From NCBI RefSeq assembly GCF_040807025.1, contig NC_090943.1:134937450-135001449 (forward strand): a stretch of 64,000 nucleotides of DNA, read 5' to 3'. Below the pieces are notes generated by a model. It was given only the letters and a program-made list of their open reading frames with translations. It was not told the origin of the DNA and ran no database searches. The position numbers and the translations under genes were made by a program. How positions within the stretch are numbered: position 1 is the first letter of the stretch; each line of letters begins with the position of its first letter. The DNA comes from Struthio camelus. Taxonomy: Eukaryota > Chordata > Aves > Struthioniformes > Struthionidae. Shown in pieces: positions 1-13,353 of this stretch.

Positions 1-3000
1 CCAAACTTAAGATGCACATCCTCTGGAATAGTCTGGGAGGTAGTCTAATCCAGAGACAAAAGGCATGGCCAAGCCAAATTAGAGAAACAAAGCCACTGAG
101 CAGGAGTTTGTTTTAGAAAAAGGAAGAGTTGAGCGGTGTTTTGTTTTTTATTAATCCTGGAGGGAGCTACCTTCTTCAATTCTTTTGGATCTCTAAGAGC
201 AGACAAGCAACTGAATTGATCAATGCGTAAGACAGAAGTTCTCATTTCAGAGCAACAGATTTAAATGTTAACCTAGACGATGCAAGCAAGGTCATTCAAT
301 GTTTGTAGAAGGCACACAGAAATACTCTATTATATGTATAGCTGTTCCTTACCTGGCCTGCCGTGTACAATTAGACTTTGAACATTGATTTGCAGCAGCC
401 GTAAGCAAGTACAACATTGACGGGGCAGCAGAAAGTTCCCACAACACTTTTTGCTCCTTAGTTTTTCCTGTTTCGAATCACAAGACGCCTTCATTCTACT
501 GTTTAACCCCAAACATCTTAAGAAAACGTCACGGTGCAGCCTGACACTAGAAATAAGCCAATCTAACCATTAGCTGCCAACAGAAGGGTGTCAGCACAGG
601 GGCAGGTGAGTACCATCAGCACAAGGGAAGAAGCAAAAGTGGGATGACTCCTTTCGAGCTGCAAGCACTACCCATTGCATTATACCACTTGTTCAGACTG
701 CCTTCAGGCCACAACCAGGTGGTTCCACAACCTAACTTGAAAAGTGCAGCATTAAAAGAAGCCAAGCATGTTTGCTGTATGGAAGGAACATGAGAAACTA
801 GAGTCTGCTAGTATGACTACCAGAGTAGAAAGGAATTTTGATTTGATCAAATATGTGAAAAAATACCTTGCATCTAACTGCTCAAATTTTCAATCAAATC
901 AACACTGGACACTGCTCAAAGCATGGAAAATATTGCAGTTACCACCAATTGCTCCTGTCAGGGATGGAAGGGACAATGGCTGACTTCGAGTTATTATAAT
1001 AACAACATACAACTGCAGTTAAGGATGTGCAAATATTTTAGGATCTGGCATTAGGTTTGTTTTTTTTTCTGTTTTTTAAAAGATAAGTTATATCTTAGCG
1101 TGAGAAAATAAAGGCCATTTGTCAATACTAAAGATATTTGTCAAGAGAGCCAAAGAAGTAGGTTTTAGTTAAGGCATTCCAAAAGCAATTAATTCATGGT
1201 GCTCAGAGGACTCTGCCTCCAATAGTTCAATCCAAGCACATGCACGGTCCATCAATAAATGGATGTGATGGATAAACATGTTACTTAAAGGCAGAATATT
1301 TCTTCTACATCCACGCAACACCAAGGAAGCCTTGCTAGTCTGCTTGTAATTAGAAAACTTTCTCACAGTGCTTCCCTTGATCACATTGTACTCATCTGCA
1401 GTCTTCTCTAAATCCCCATATTAAAAGTCTATTAGCATAAAATTGTTTTTTATATATTTCTTTTTTAAAAACATATTCACCACAAGAATTTTTAAACATA
1501 TCCCACTATTTGAAGCACTTTTGTTCCAAGAGCTGACCATTACAGACTATTTTCTAGATATGGCAGGACAAATTCCTTCCTGTCTGAGAGTTTCCATGGT
1601 AATAAAAGTCCCCTTTAAACACATTCACGGTGGTTTGGGCAGGCCAAACAGGCAGCCTTTGTACTGAAAAGCTCCCTCTTTGTACTCCTCTGTGCTGATC
1701 CTGCACAAACTACCGTAAAAGTGTATTTTAGTGGAGGCAGAGTAAAACTAAGGCTCACATCGGTTTCACACGACAACCGTCTATTCCCCAGCATAGGCGC
1801 AATGCCTCGAGAAGATTCTCTTCCTGAAGAATTTCAAGGGGTTGGAGCAAGCAAGCTACGAGGCAGCGTACGATACGTTTCGGGCAGACCTAAAACATGA
1901 AATTTTCCCATTTACACTATAAAAAAAGAAAGGAACTGAAATGGCAATCTTCCCTTTCCCTTCCCCATCACATAGCCTCATTTCTGTTGAGCGATAGCAT
2001 ATTTAAACCAGTGCATGTATTTAGTTAAGACAGCAGGGGCACCCTTAATCAATACCTCTATATCAATACGAGATATGTAGACCAGTCCTAGAAAAGGACA
2101 GGGAGAATAACCTAATATGTCCTCTAACTTGCCAATTTGAGAAATATACAGAAACATAAAATGTTTTGGGGACGTTCAAAGCACCTTCATTTAAATTTCT
2201 ATCTATTTGCACTCAGACACCTTAGAGCATTAGCACAAATTTTCAAATGTTAGGCCTTGCCGCGAACAGAACATTTTTGTAGTGGAGGTTTACGTTTCAG
2301 TAAGTCTCATGGTATTTCAGATTTAGAAGCATTCTTTCCAGTATCACTGCAGCAGACCTACTGTAGAAGCTGCTTGACCAACTCCACAAGCCTTGGATTC
2401 TGTCAAAGGACTAAGCATAAACGTGCCACTCCAATGTAGTAAGAAAAAGATTTTAGTCTGTCCTTTAAAATTTCTTTTGCTAACCTTTGAAAAACGTATA
2501 TGCGTATTTCATTTTGGACGAGCAAGTTTCAACCTCATTATAAAGTTTGTTTGCTACAGTTTTCAAACCAGGTAGCTTCGGAGATCTCAAAAAGACTTTG
2601 AAGTGCAGCTCGCAGTTCCCAAGCCAATCTTTCTCTCCTTACAGTAAAATAAGGCAGAAGAATAACACTTCAGATATCTAATTTTACACAGTATTTCCTC
2701 AGTGCTACAGTCACAACTTTTTTTTTTTTTTTTCAAGCTCACTTATTGGAAGCTTGGGCAAAATACAGTCTCTTTGGTCAATGCTATCTGGAAAGTACGT
2801 GAGGAAGGAAGCCAGATCCGCAGGGATAGGTTTGGGAGAACGATAGAACATGTCACATCTCTCACCTCAACAGTTCTAAAAAACAAACAATCCCCAACCT
2901 CACACCTTTCTCAACCATACTGTGCAACTCATTGCCAGCTGGGTGCAACTGTTACTGTCATGTATGATCATGGCTGAGGATTCCTGCTCTCTCAAAAAAG

Positions 3001-6000
3001 TGAATGAGTTTGTATGGAAAGCATTAACCAAGAGAGTGTGTGTGTGTGGGGGGGGGGGGGCAAATCAATCTTGTGATCGCTTTCATAAGCATAAGAATGA
3101 AAATACATGATCATTCTCAGATCTAACAGAGATATTTAGGTTTCCTCTTTGGCAATAGAGGAAATAGACTTAAAATTACATCACATCTCTAAATGTGGGA
3201 GGCAGCCTGATTGAAAACATTTAATTTAGACAGACTACATAGAAAGGAGAAGTTTGAAAAAGGCGTATTAGGTAGAATTATTTGGACCCACAAAAGCAAG
3301 CAATAGCAATAACTTTCTGGAAAAGTTTTTTGGTAGGCAGATTTTACAGAAGAAGATTAGAAGACCCGAAGATAGCAAAGTATTCATGAAAAAAAAACTC
3401 TTAAAACAACAGGTCTAATAATTCACTCTGACTACTTGCAGGTAGAAAATTATATTCTGGTTTATGCAAAAGCTAACCACTTTTTTTTTTTTTTAATAGA
3501 AAATTTAAACTCAGGAAAAGGAACTGAACAGAATTTGTTTTGGTTGCCAGCAAAACCTGGTCTGTCGCTTTCATTGAAATTAGTCCAATTTAAACAAACA
3601 TCAATGTAACATTCCACTTTTCTCATCTGAACAAATCTTATTAAGAATATTTTCCTCAAACACATGGTATTGCTCAGTTATTAACAGAGAAAATTCCTTA
3701 TACGGTCCTTCAGTATCATTTGCAGTAAATCTGTCTAGTTCAGCAAACTAGCTATGAACCTCTCTTCTTATACAGATACAACACGATATGATTTTCACTG
3801 TAGGTTGTAACATTTGTGAGTATGTGTAAATCACCCTCAAATTATGCTCTATCAAGCTGATTGCAAGAAAACTGAACATAATCAAGAAAGGTAAACTGCA
3901 GGCTCCAGTTCTTAGGCATCCACTTTTTAAAAAAAAGTCATCAAATGACAGAGATTTCATTACCACTCTGTTCTGACAGAAACTAATATTAATTATTATT
4001 TGAATTAACCTTTGAGCCATAGTTTTCATCAGTACTCAGTAAAGACATGGACAATTTCTAATTATATTCTACTCTCATTATAAGTCACTAGGCTGTAAAG
4101 CTATATCTGACAAGACTGCTATACTTGGCCTTGAAAGGCTTTGGACTTCACTATAAATCTTTCAGAAACACCTAAGAACTCATTGAACACAAGAGCTATC
4201 ACACAGGATGCTTCTCCAACAACTTAGAAGTGTTTTTAAAGGGATATTAACGGTGATATCACAGAACTGCAAAACTTTTGCAGGAGAAAAATAGACTACC
4301 AGTGGCTTTATCATTCAGCATCATAATATAGAAGGATGTTTTACCAAAGGTACATGCAATGCATCCACTCAGTCTATCAGGTGCAATTATGCAGTGATCG
4401 TCAACTGAACCATAATTATACTCAAATAGTATTTAAAAAATGAAATATTTATAGACATGACAAAAATACCATTCTTAAGCCAAGAGCAAATTTCTGCATC
4501 ATAGGCTTTGTTTATTATAGAATAGAGCGATAAAATTTAACCATTAAATAATTCCTGTTCTTTCTTTAGTGGCAAACATGGATTTTCAGGTTCATAAAAG
4601 TATAAATAACTTCTAATATACAAAAATTAGTGCAATGGGCCATCTTTACTGCTTGACCCCACAACATCACTTCACTGCAGTCACTCAGCTAGCCAACAGA
4701 AAGGGAGATATATACACTGATATAAGGAAAGTGAGTGCCATTCACTTGAATGACCAATTCAAAGAAATCCTGAAAGAGTGACTTCTGGCCGTCTGACCCG
4801 AGCCTTGTTTTCCACAGCTTCACAAAGCTCACATCTAACTCCAAATGCTCAATCTCTGCGCAAAGGATGGTTTTATTTGAAGGGACACCAAAGGCTGGAA
4901 TCTATCAAGTTTCAAAACTAAAACTTTAGTTAGCTGCTGACTCAACACACGTTTCAAGGTATTAGGAAGATATTTCACGACATTGTTTTCAACTTCTCGC
5001 TGTTAAAATACCTCTATCTTAAAACAGAAGCCTAACTATAAAATTTGCTTAATTTCAGTGACTTGACAACAAGATTTTCATTTCATAGAAAACTAGTCTA
5101 GGTTAAATAGCCCTTGAAACCTAGAATTATACAGGGTGGGGGGGAGGGGGAGAAGGGAGGAGGATATTTTTCCATTATAGACCACTTTTACAGACACTGT
5201 TGGTTATATGGGAGTTACCAAGCTACTAATTTCACAAATATTTTAAAAGATAAATTATAAGACATAAAGACGACCAAAATAAAGGTAGGAATTATTATTA
5301 ACACAGAAAATGCAAGTTGTGCATGTATTCAAATATTTCACAGGTTCCATATCACGGAAGGCACAATACCTTTGTAATCAGGTAGGGTAAACAGTGGTCC
5401 ATGACAAGAATAGCTGGACATGATCAGGCTTATCAAAAGAGAGAACACGCTAACAGATTTCAGATCGCAGGATGTTTTGGGAAAAGCCAGAGATGACGGA
5501 TGGGGCTTCAGTTTAAAGAAATGCAAAGCATTTGTCAGGTTGGCATCACTAGTGTGGTCAGTTCTAAGAATGTATCAGTTTTAACACAGAAGCTATATTT
5601 TTCCTACAAAGCCAGGTGACCAGGACTACTAGTCTTAATTGTACCCCAAACTCTGAAATTATCTAGACCATTTACCTCAAGGCTCCAACTTGCTTGCCCT
5701 TTCAAAAAAGCAAGTATTAGCCATTATCGACTGGGGGGGGGGGGGGGAAGGTAGAAGTCACATGTTTTTCAAAAGTTGTTCCAAATGTACATCTTTGTAT
5801 TACAGTGGTATCTGGCTGCATATTTGGATAAGCATCTTCCCTTTTAGACATAACCGATACTTTAAATGGCTAGATTTGTCTTCCCCCGCTCCAGATAAAG
5901 GCTACAGAACTGGTACTTGGGACTATTATTTCGTAGACAGTGGAAAGCTCCATGCTGTCCTTCAGAGCATTCACTATGAAGTTTGACGAACTCCACTGGA

Positions 6001-7150
6001 TGATACTGGATACAGGGGATAGCAAGTTTAAAAGCTGACAATTTAGAGTAACTTGAAATTTCAGACTTAAGCCTATTTGTACAGGCCTCATTTTCCCAAA
6101 AGAGAAAACTTATGTTGAAGTGCTCACCTGCAGTAATATTCTTCTGCACCTATTCAAGGCAGAACAGAACTATTTGCTCCAGGTTACATCAGCAGAGGAA
6201 AGAAGGGGCAATGTTGGAACTTGAAGGTGCACTAGCTTTCGGGTGCAACAGGGGAAAGAAAGAAAGAAAAGCCTCCCAGAACCCTACTGCTAAAGCAGAG
6301 GCCCTCCTGCATGGGCCACTGGTCCAAGGGTGAAACACCTGGCAAGAACAGACCCATAAGGAGAAGGTAAAGAGGGGAAAGAAGAGAAGGAAGAAAAAAA
6401 GCAGTGTTATTAACCACACAAAAAAAGTGCTAAAACAGAAACAAGTAACAATTTATTTCCTTCTACTAGTCCTCACCTTCATCACTAGTAAGAAAATAAA
6501 TCTGAGCGATGAACAATTTGAAATGACCTTGTACTCCAATCACATATACCTACTCGATTCATATCAATTATTATGCCGGGGAAAACAGAGTAACAGAATG
6601 GGATGCGGAACCTAAAGCACGATTGCAATTTCACATCTCCCACTACCGCAGACACCTTTTCACTTGAGATAATACTAACAAGATCAACGCCAAAGTTACC
6701 TGAAAGATTTATTTGGCCACAGAAAGGCTGCCTTGCCTTGAGGTTTGATACTTTTTGTGTAATTCAAACTTAAAACACTGAACTTAAAACGCTGAACTCC
6801 TAGTACTGTTTAAAATAAAGAAACTTAACATGCAGTTGTCTTAATTTTCAGCTGCTCAAAGTTACAACTTAATGAGTAATTGTCTTTTGTATCACACTAC
6901 ACCAGCTACTCAGAGGTCTGTTAAGAACGCACTTCATGGAGCACAGGCCAAAAGCCTAGTCCCAGCCCAGAAAGGTACTGGCTTATTGATGGAGGAGGAA
7001 GATATACGCCTTTAAAAAGGATCACAGAAACAAGAGTACCTATAATCCATAGCTTTGTTTGTGATAATAAATAAGATTTACTTCCCCTTCCCAGTGCAAC
7101 TTTCAAAAATCACACGTTTGAGGAGGTTGGGGGGAAAGCAGCTTTAAGGA

Positions 7151-7221
7151 GGAGGAAATAACAACATTACAGCAGTTCGTTGGGGGGAAAGGAGGAAATG
7201 ACAACATTACAGCAGTTCGTT
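7151..7221. repeat. 40-bp imperfect tandem duplication
   Basis: A 31-base block beginning ggaggaaat and ending cagttcgtt occurs at 7151-7181 and again at 7191-7221, with a period of 40 and one a/g difference. The spacer is tggggggaaa-like. The near identity suggests a recent local duplication. No function is apparent. Confidence 0.9.
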
Positions 7222-9689
7222 TTGTTTATTATCTATTCATAGGCCATGATAAGAATTTCTCTAAATCTCTTTATGCCATTTTTTCATATCAAATTTGCTA
7301 ATGCCACTTTTAAACAAGCTTATAAGCAAAGCCTTCTAATAAATCAGCCTGTAAAAGCCCCTATTCCATTTAAACTTGGGAGCTTGCGACCTCCCAATAA
7401 AAGGGATATATTTTCTAATGCAGAACAATTATGCAGCTTTTGGGCAAAGAAAATCCAGATTTCCCCTCTGTCCTTCATGAAAGTTACTTGAGAGGGAAAG
7501 TTCAAAATGCATAGAATTGGGAGAGAGAAAAAAAAAAAATGGCAAGAACATCCTTCATTCCTTCACTCATTAAATGCCGTCTAAGAGGATTTACCATCTT
7601 TCACCACATTGTTTTTCACCATTTCTAGGCTAGGTGAGTTTCAAATATCATCACTCCAAATTTTGTTACCAAGCTCTACTCCACAATCAGACACAAAAAT
7701 ATCTGTCTACTTTGTCCTTGGTGCTTTGCTATTATTTTAACCAAAAAACCCCACCCCACTCAAATTCCTTTAAGTTCTTCCTTAAAACAGAATCCTACAG
7801 TCTAACATATAGAGTTTCCTTCCCTGTTGCCCTCAACTAATCCAATTACATTTTAGAAAGAAAACAAAACGAACGGATGGGCTTGTACATATGGCAAGCT
7901 GTCTAGAAGCAGAAGTAGATTTCATGAGAAAGTTTAAAAATTAAAATACAACCATGACTCTTCAACAACTGGAATGGGCACAAGTCTCTCAACACCTGTA
8001 TTCTTGGCAGAAAGAAGTGAAAGAATTTTGTAAGCTCTCTTAAAGTTCCATTTATTTCTGAACATTATGAACTCATAATTGCTACCTTTCAGAGCATCCA
8101 TTTTGAAAAAAATAAAAACAGGTCCATCTACTTTCGTGACTAAGAGGTCTCACATACTTCATAATCTTTATATGTGTTTTCCACTACTGGAGTGTAAAAC
8201 TCTCCAAAATTCAGTTATGTTTATGCTGAGACACTGCACGCATACATATTCCAGGCTGCTTCGAAAGTCTAGGTAACTTTCAGGAATGCCTCTTCTCCAA
8301 GAAATTATCAAATGAAACACAGAAGTAACAGTTGATGCTCCTGACTTTATATTTATAGACTGATCTTAATGCTTTCTAAGTACTTTTCAGCTAAGCAAAA
8401 CAACATAATTCTCAGAAAAATAGTATAAAGTGGTTATTATTTGTGCAAACTTTTTCTAAATATCATAGTCACATATCTACAGATGAATAAACTCTGTTTC
8501 ACCACTGCTTCAAGTATCAAAGGGTTTTTTTTTTTTTTTTTAAATACAGAGTGGTACTGTAACATTTCATATACTATGATAAAACAAAGACTTCAGTACT
8601 AAACAATTAAATAATATACTACACTAGAGTTTTCACATAGGAAATCAAGAAAAAGAAAAACCAAAGTTATGATTCCCATGATAACTACAGCTTGATAATA
8701 TTACTGTTTTATACTGCATAGTAGGACAAATGTGTCAATTTACAATTGATGGGACATGATAACTGAAGGACCCAGTCATATACTTTGTCCCACTTTTAAA
8801 TAAGATAAAGGCATTCAAATAACCTTCCATGCCACCTAAACAGCTTGGTAAGGTAACTGGTTTGCTGGGGGGAAGATACATAGCAAGAAGAAAATGGGGT
8901 ATTAAATTACATAAAGCAATACTTTTTAGACAGCTTCTTTCAAGTTATGGCAATGTACGTTAGGGTACACCGGTGCATTTTAACCAGATTATGGACTATT
9001 TCAACATCCAACAACATAGATTATACGAAATTCAGATTTTTCCCATGTCACGTTTGACCTTGCTATAGCATGACTCACTGCTAGTGCTAACGAAATCCAT
9101 TAAATATACTTAAGTGTAACACCCCTGAAGAAGCAACAGCAACAAAAATGTATTACAAAAGTGTCTACTTTCAAAGAGAAAATACATTAAAATGACAAGT
9201 TTAATAAGAGAAACAAAAAGAGACAGTCGGGCCAAATGCTTGCACACAAGAGACAATAAAAAATACTACATTGAAAACTTGGAGACCCCAGAAAGAGCAA
9301 ATAATTTATCACAATTAAACCACAAGCCAGGGAGGCTATTAGAAATAAGAACACATTTTTCAGTAAGAGGGGAAAATAGGAAATAACTAAATAAAAGAAT
9401 TGGCAAGTTAAATTGTAAACAAAGGGTATGTTCACAAAAAGGCAAAGCAATTTTAAAAAGTCCTTCCTTCACACATGCCAAGTGCATGAAGCCCGGCAGA
9501 GAATCCTCTGGACTAGCAGATAACCAAGATATGAAAGAAACGCTCTGAGAAAATAATGCCTAAACAAGCAAAAAATAATTTTTTCCATCCTAGGTCTCTA
9601 GAAAAGCTAAGGAAGGCTTTTATCTTGGAATTTGTCCTTAAATTAAGGAAGGGAGAAGAGAGGTAGTTTTGGATCAAACCAAAGCAAAC

Positions 9690-11296
9690 AGTAACAAGTT
9701 ACCAGACCAGGATGGTATTCACCCAGGGATTCTAAAAAGCTCAAGAAGAAAATGGTCAACCTGTCCATTATACCGCATTAGAGCTTGGTTTCAGACACTG
9801 CCTCGGTGTCAATGGCACTTCGGTTTTTAAGAGGTGGTTGCAGGGAGACTCTGGAGAATCTCACCAGTAAGTCTAATGTCTCAGCAGTGCAAACAAGCAG
9901 AGGCTACAACAACAACAAAAATTAACAGGCATGTGAATAAATACAGACTACAAAAGCCATGCTGACACTCTCTCTCCTCAAAAAAATCCTGCCTCATTAA
10001 TGCATGTGAATTACTTTTTTTTAAAAAAAGAATGAATAAGTAAGTGGTTGAAGTCTGAGCTGACTTGGATTTTCAAAATACATGCCAAATTCTGAAGAAA
10101 GGTCCTTCACCTTCAAGGTTCTTAAAGAAACTAAGCTATAAGAGAGGAAGAGGAAAGGTCTTCCCTTGGAGAGGTTACTGGTCCAAAACAGGAAACAAAT
10201 GTTAGGAAAGACTGACCTGTTTTCTTAGGTGGAGGTCACCTGACTCTCTCCTAGCTCTATGCAACTGCACAACCTCTGTTGTTTAACATGCACATAAATG
10301 ATCTAGAAAGAGGAGGTGAGTCTTCAAGTGAGAGTCTACTGATGATATTAACATGTTCATTTTGCTAAAAACGCAAACTAGCTATGCGGCAGCAGACCTT
10401 CGTTACACCCAGTGAAGGTGCAATAAAATGCAGACGAAACTCAGAATGCAATGCACCTGAGAAAAATACAATCCAAGTGTTTTACATATATTTTACTGAG
10501 CTCTGACCTGGTTACCTCATTCTCATTCTTAAGAATGAGATCTAGGAGCTAGAACAGACAGATCTAGGAAGACAACATTTGTCAAAAGAGTAAACTGAAT
10601 GTTAAGAGTATTTAGGGGGTGGGAGGTGGAGAGGAACACAGATTTATAACAGAGATCATCGTTATGCTACTGCACAAGACTGTGAGGTGACCCTATCTTT
10701 GTGCAGTTCCAGTGCTTTCCCTACGCACCTCTGCTTTAAGAGTAAAATTATTGAAGATCCAAAGAGGGATGACAAGCATTTGAATTCCATTCATTAACTC
10801 CAGCCTGGAGAGGGGACAGCTGTGGAAAAAATATACGACAGTCTAAAAAATCATGAGCAATGTGGAAAAGGTAAGTGGCCAACAATTGTTCACTTTTTCT
10901 TTTAACAAGGAAATAGAGAACATCAAACAAAACTAGCAGGTGGTAGGTTCAAGATAAAACAAATAAAAGGAAGCAGTTCTTCATACAATGTGTACTCAGG
11001 CTGCAAAACTTATTGCCACAGTCCCAATGGAAGCTGAGAGTTTACACAGACCAAGAAAAGACTAGATGAATTCATGCAAGAAAAATTCATTAAGTATTAC
11101 CTATCACTTTTCCAAGGAAGTTCTGAGATGCAAAATTGGGGGTGGGGGGGTAATAGACTATTCCGGAGACACACAAATAGAGGGCTTGCTCTGTTTCTGC
11201 TCTGTCTCTGGATGGCCTCCACCACTCACACTGTCGAACAGGATTCTGGATTAGACAGACCTTTGGTCTCAACTGCTACAGCTGTTCTCACATACT
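9690..11296 (+). mobile_element. Decayed CR1/L3-clade LINE fragment
   Basis: Read on the plus strand, 9700-9745 gives a reverse-transcriptase-like stretch (PDQDGIHPGIL), matching the conserved P-D-G-I-H-P block of CR1/L3 elements. Around 10279-10320 the frame reads LFNMHINDLE, matching the RT segment usually written LFNIFINDL. The 3' end at 11225-11295 resembles the family's terminal segment (cactgtcgaacaggattctg, then a gacctttggtctc block). Frames are broken by many stops and indels, so the element is inactive. The middle is poorly matched and may be partly deleted. The family was recognised from memory of consensus text, so the subfamily is not assigned. Confidence 0.75.
10521..10540. repeat. 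20-bp perfect palindrome
   Basis: tctcattctt is followed directly by its reverse complement aagaatgaga, with no loop. It lies inside the decayed LINE region. A chance or replication-slippage origin is likely. Confidence 0.9.
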
Positions 11297-11709
11297 AAAA
11301 AGGTAAGATCATATTTATAATATGGTTTTAATAGATCATGAGAAATAAGTGATTTGAATAACACACTGTTTTCATCATTTCACTTTACTTTCATAAGGAA
11401 ACTTTATTACAATCCATATTATCAAGAACACAAGTGAGATTGTAATGTTCAAGAGCACCATGGCATAAATGAGACAAGGAACCCAAAGGAAAGAATATCC
11501 TATTCTGCTGCAGTTCTACCATTTTTGTATAAAAAATTACCCTACCTGGGGGGAAGGGGGAACAAAGCAAGCTTTTTATAATCTGATTTCAAACCAGTTG
11601 GAGAAAAAAGGTTGGATAAGGGCTGTAAGAGAAAAGCTATTAATATTAAATAGTGTAGCACAAGCAGTGCTTTTCTGTATGCTATTCACAACCTACAGTG
11701 GTTCTTAAG

Positions 11710-11736
11710 TTTGATTTGAGAATAACTCAAATCAAA
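11710..11736. repeat. 11-bp inverted repeat with 5-nt loop
   Basis: Arms tttgatttgag and ctcaaatcaaa flank aataa. Pairing continues imperfectly one to three bases outward. It sits about 400 bases after the LINE 3' end. It could fold as a hairpin in RNA or be the relic of a small palindromic transposon, but no terminal duplication is evident. Confidence 0.85.
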
Positions 11737-12020
11737 TTTGTGTTATACATTTAAATTTTAGGAATGCTGAAGCTGTATTAAAGACTTTTTTTTCAAGTCT
11801 GAAAAAGACAGACTTAAAAACTACATTAAGTTTATCAAGAAAAATAAGATATAATTTTTCTGTTTAAACAGCAGCTGTAAGAGACTATCAACTTAAAGCA
11901 CTGGCCTGAAGTTTTACTACAGTTATAAAAAGGTACTTAAAATAACTACAACATATTTAGGTTAAGTACTTAAAGGAGTTACTGGAAGACTGAATTCAAC
12001 CTTCAGCTCCAATCCATATG

Positions 12021-12096
12021 TCATTGTGCAACACCTTAGTTACTGAAAACTGAACCTCTCCATTATCTACAAAATGGGAATTATGTTCATCTCCTA
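12021..12096 (+). mobile_element. MIR-like SINE fragment
   Basis: The stretch tgtgcaacaccttagttact, then gaacctctcc and atctacaaaatgggaatta, parallels the MIR 3' portion in the same order and spacing (a tgtgacctt-like block, ttact, aacctctc, then atctgtaaaatgggaataa). It is diverged and truncated at both ends. I rely on remembered consensus, so a related tRNA-derived SINE is possible. Confidence 0.5.
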
Positions 12097-13331
12097 AATT
12101 AGGGATATGAATTTCTTCCCAGCAAACACAAAAGAGACAGCGATTGCTGTTATGAGCAATGGAAGATCTCTGCCTCTTTACAGCTTACAGCCCATCGCTG
12201 CTTCCTCTGATACAGAAAAGGAGCTGCTGCCACTCTGTGCTGAGCACAACCCAAGCTTGAAGACGGTGGCATACGCCCAGTACAGAATAAGCCTGAATCT
12301 CCATCAGACACAAGGCAGCACATGACAATGATGTATTTTCAAAGACTTATAACAATCAACTTTTTCACAGGTACAGTAAACCTCAAAATAACACCAAGAT
12401 TACAGCCAACAAATCACATATCCTTGGTAAGAACCACATAGGTCTTTGAAGAGATTATTTGGCTGTTGTTTAGTTTAGTCAAATTAAATGCTTGACTTGA
12501 GATGGGGGGGGTGCACAGAAAAAGTGAGTCAAAATGGCTAATAACATGGCATATAATAGAAAGTATACAATCTAAACTATTTTTACCTCTAAACCTAAGC
12601 TCAACGTATAATTATAGACTATTTGGCACTGTTTATTCAGGAAACAGTGCAGGACAAGTGGGAAACTTACAGTACCTAAACTCAAGACAAAATACATTTT
12701 GTTCAGGATACACTCTTAAGGCAAATATTTAAAGGAAAAAGACGTAAATTCTGAAAAACGCAGGCTATTCACACAGAGAATCTAAACACTTATAATGGAT
12801 TTTTAAAAGTGTTAAGTATCAGACCAACTCTGCTTTCAATGTTACTGTTTATCTACTTCATGGGAGCAGTAGTGAAACAAAATTAACACCGCAAAGAACC
12901 AAGACCACTTGATGAGAGCTGCTAGATAAATAGCAACTATTACAAATCCCAGTATGGCAGACCTCAAAATACCTCATTATGAATCTGGTATACCAGTTTG
13001 TAGTAGCACTGAAGTTCCTGGCTTCCAACCATCTGCTTAGTCCACTAGACTTAAACAGAAGACAAAAAGAAGAACCATCCAAACACTCAAGAGCTACACA
13101 CACTAAACAGTTATCTGATCTTGTATCACTTCAGTGCATGATTCAAACAAAAAACATCAAATTAATTCACTGGAAGTGACTGTAGCATAAGAAAAAGCAC
13201 AACAGAACTACGTGCTGCTTTATACCCAAAACTCCTCCCCACCTTTCTTGCAAGTCTGGTGCTATTGCATAAAGAGCCATACAGTATCAGCCAGTCAGGA
13301 TCAGCAAGTGGGAAAACATCACCATTCCCCT

Positions 13332-13353
13332 CCCCCCCCCCTTTTTTTTTTTT
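13332..13353. repeat. Abutting C10/T12 homopolymers
   Basis: A run of about ten C is followed directly by about twelve T, giving an all-pyrimidine strand. It is one of several such junctions in the window. Confidence 0.85.
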
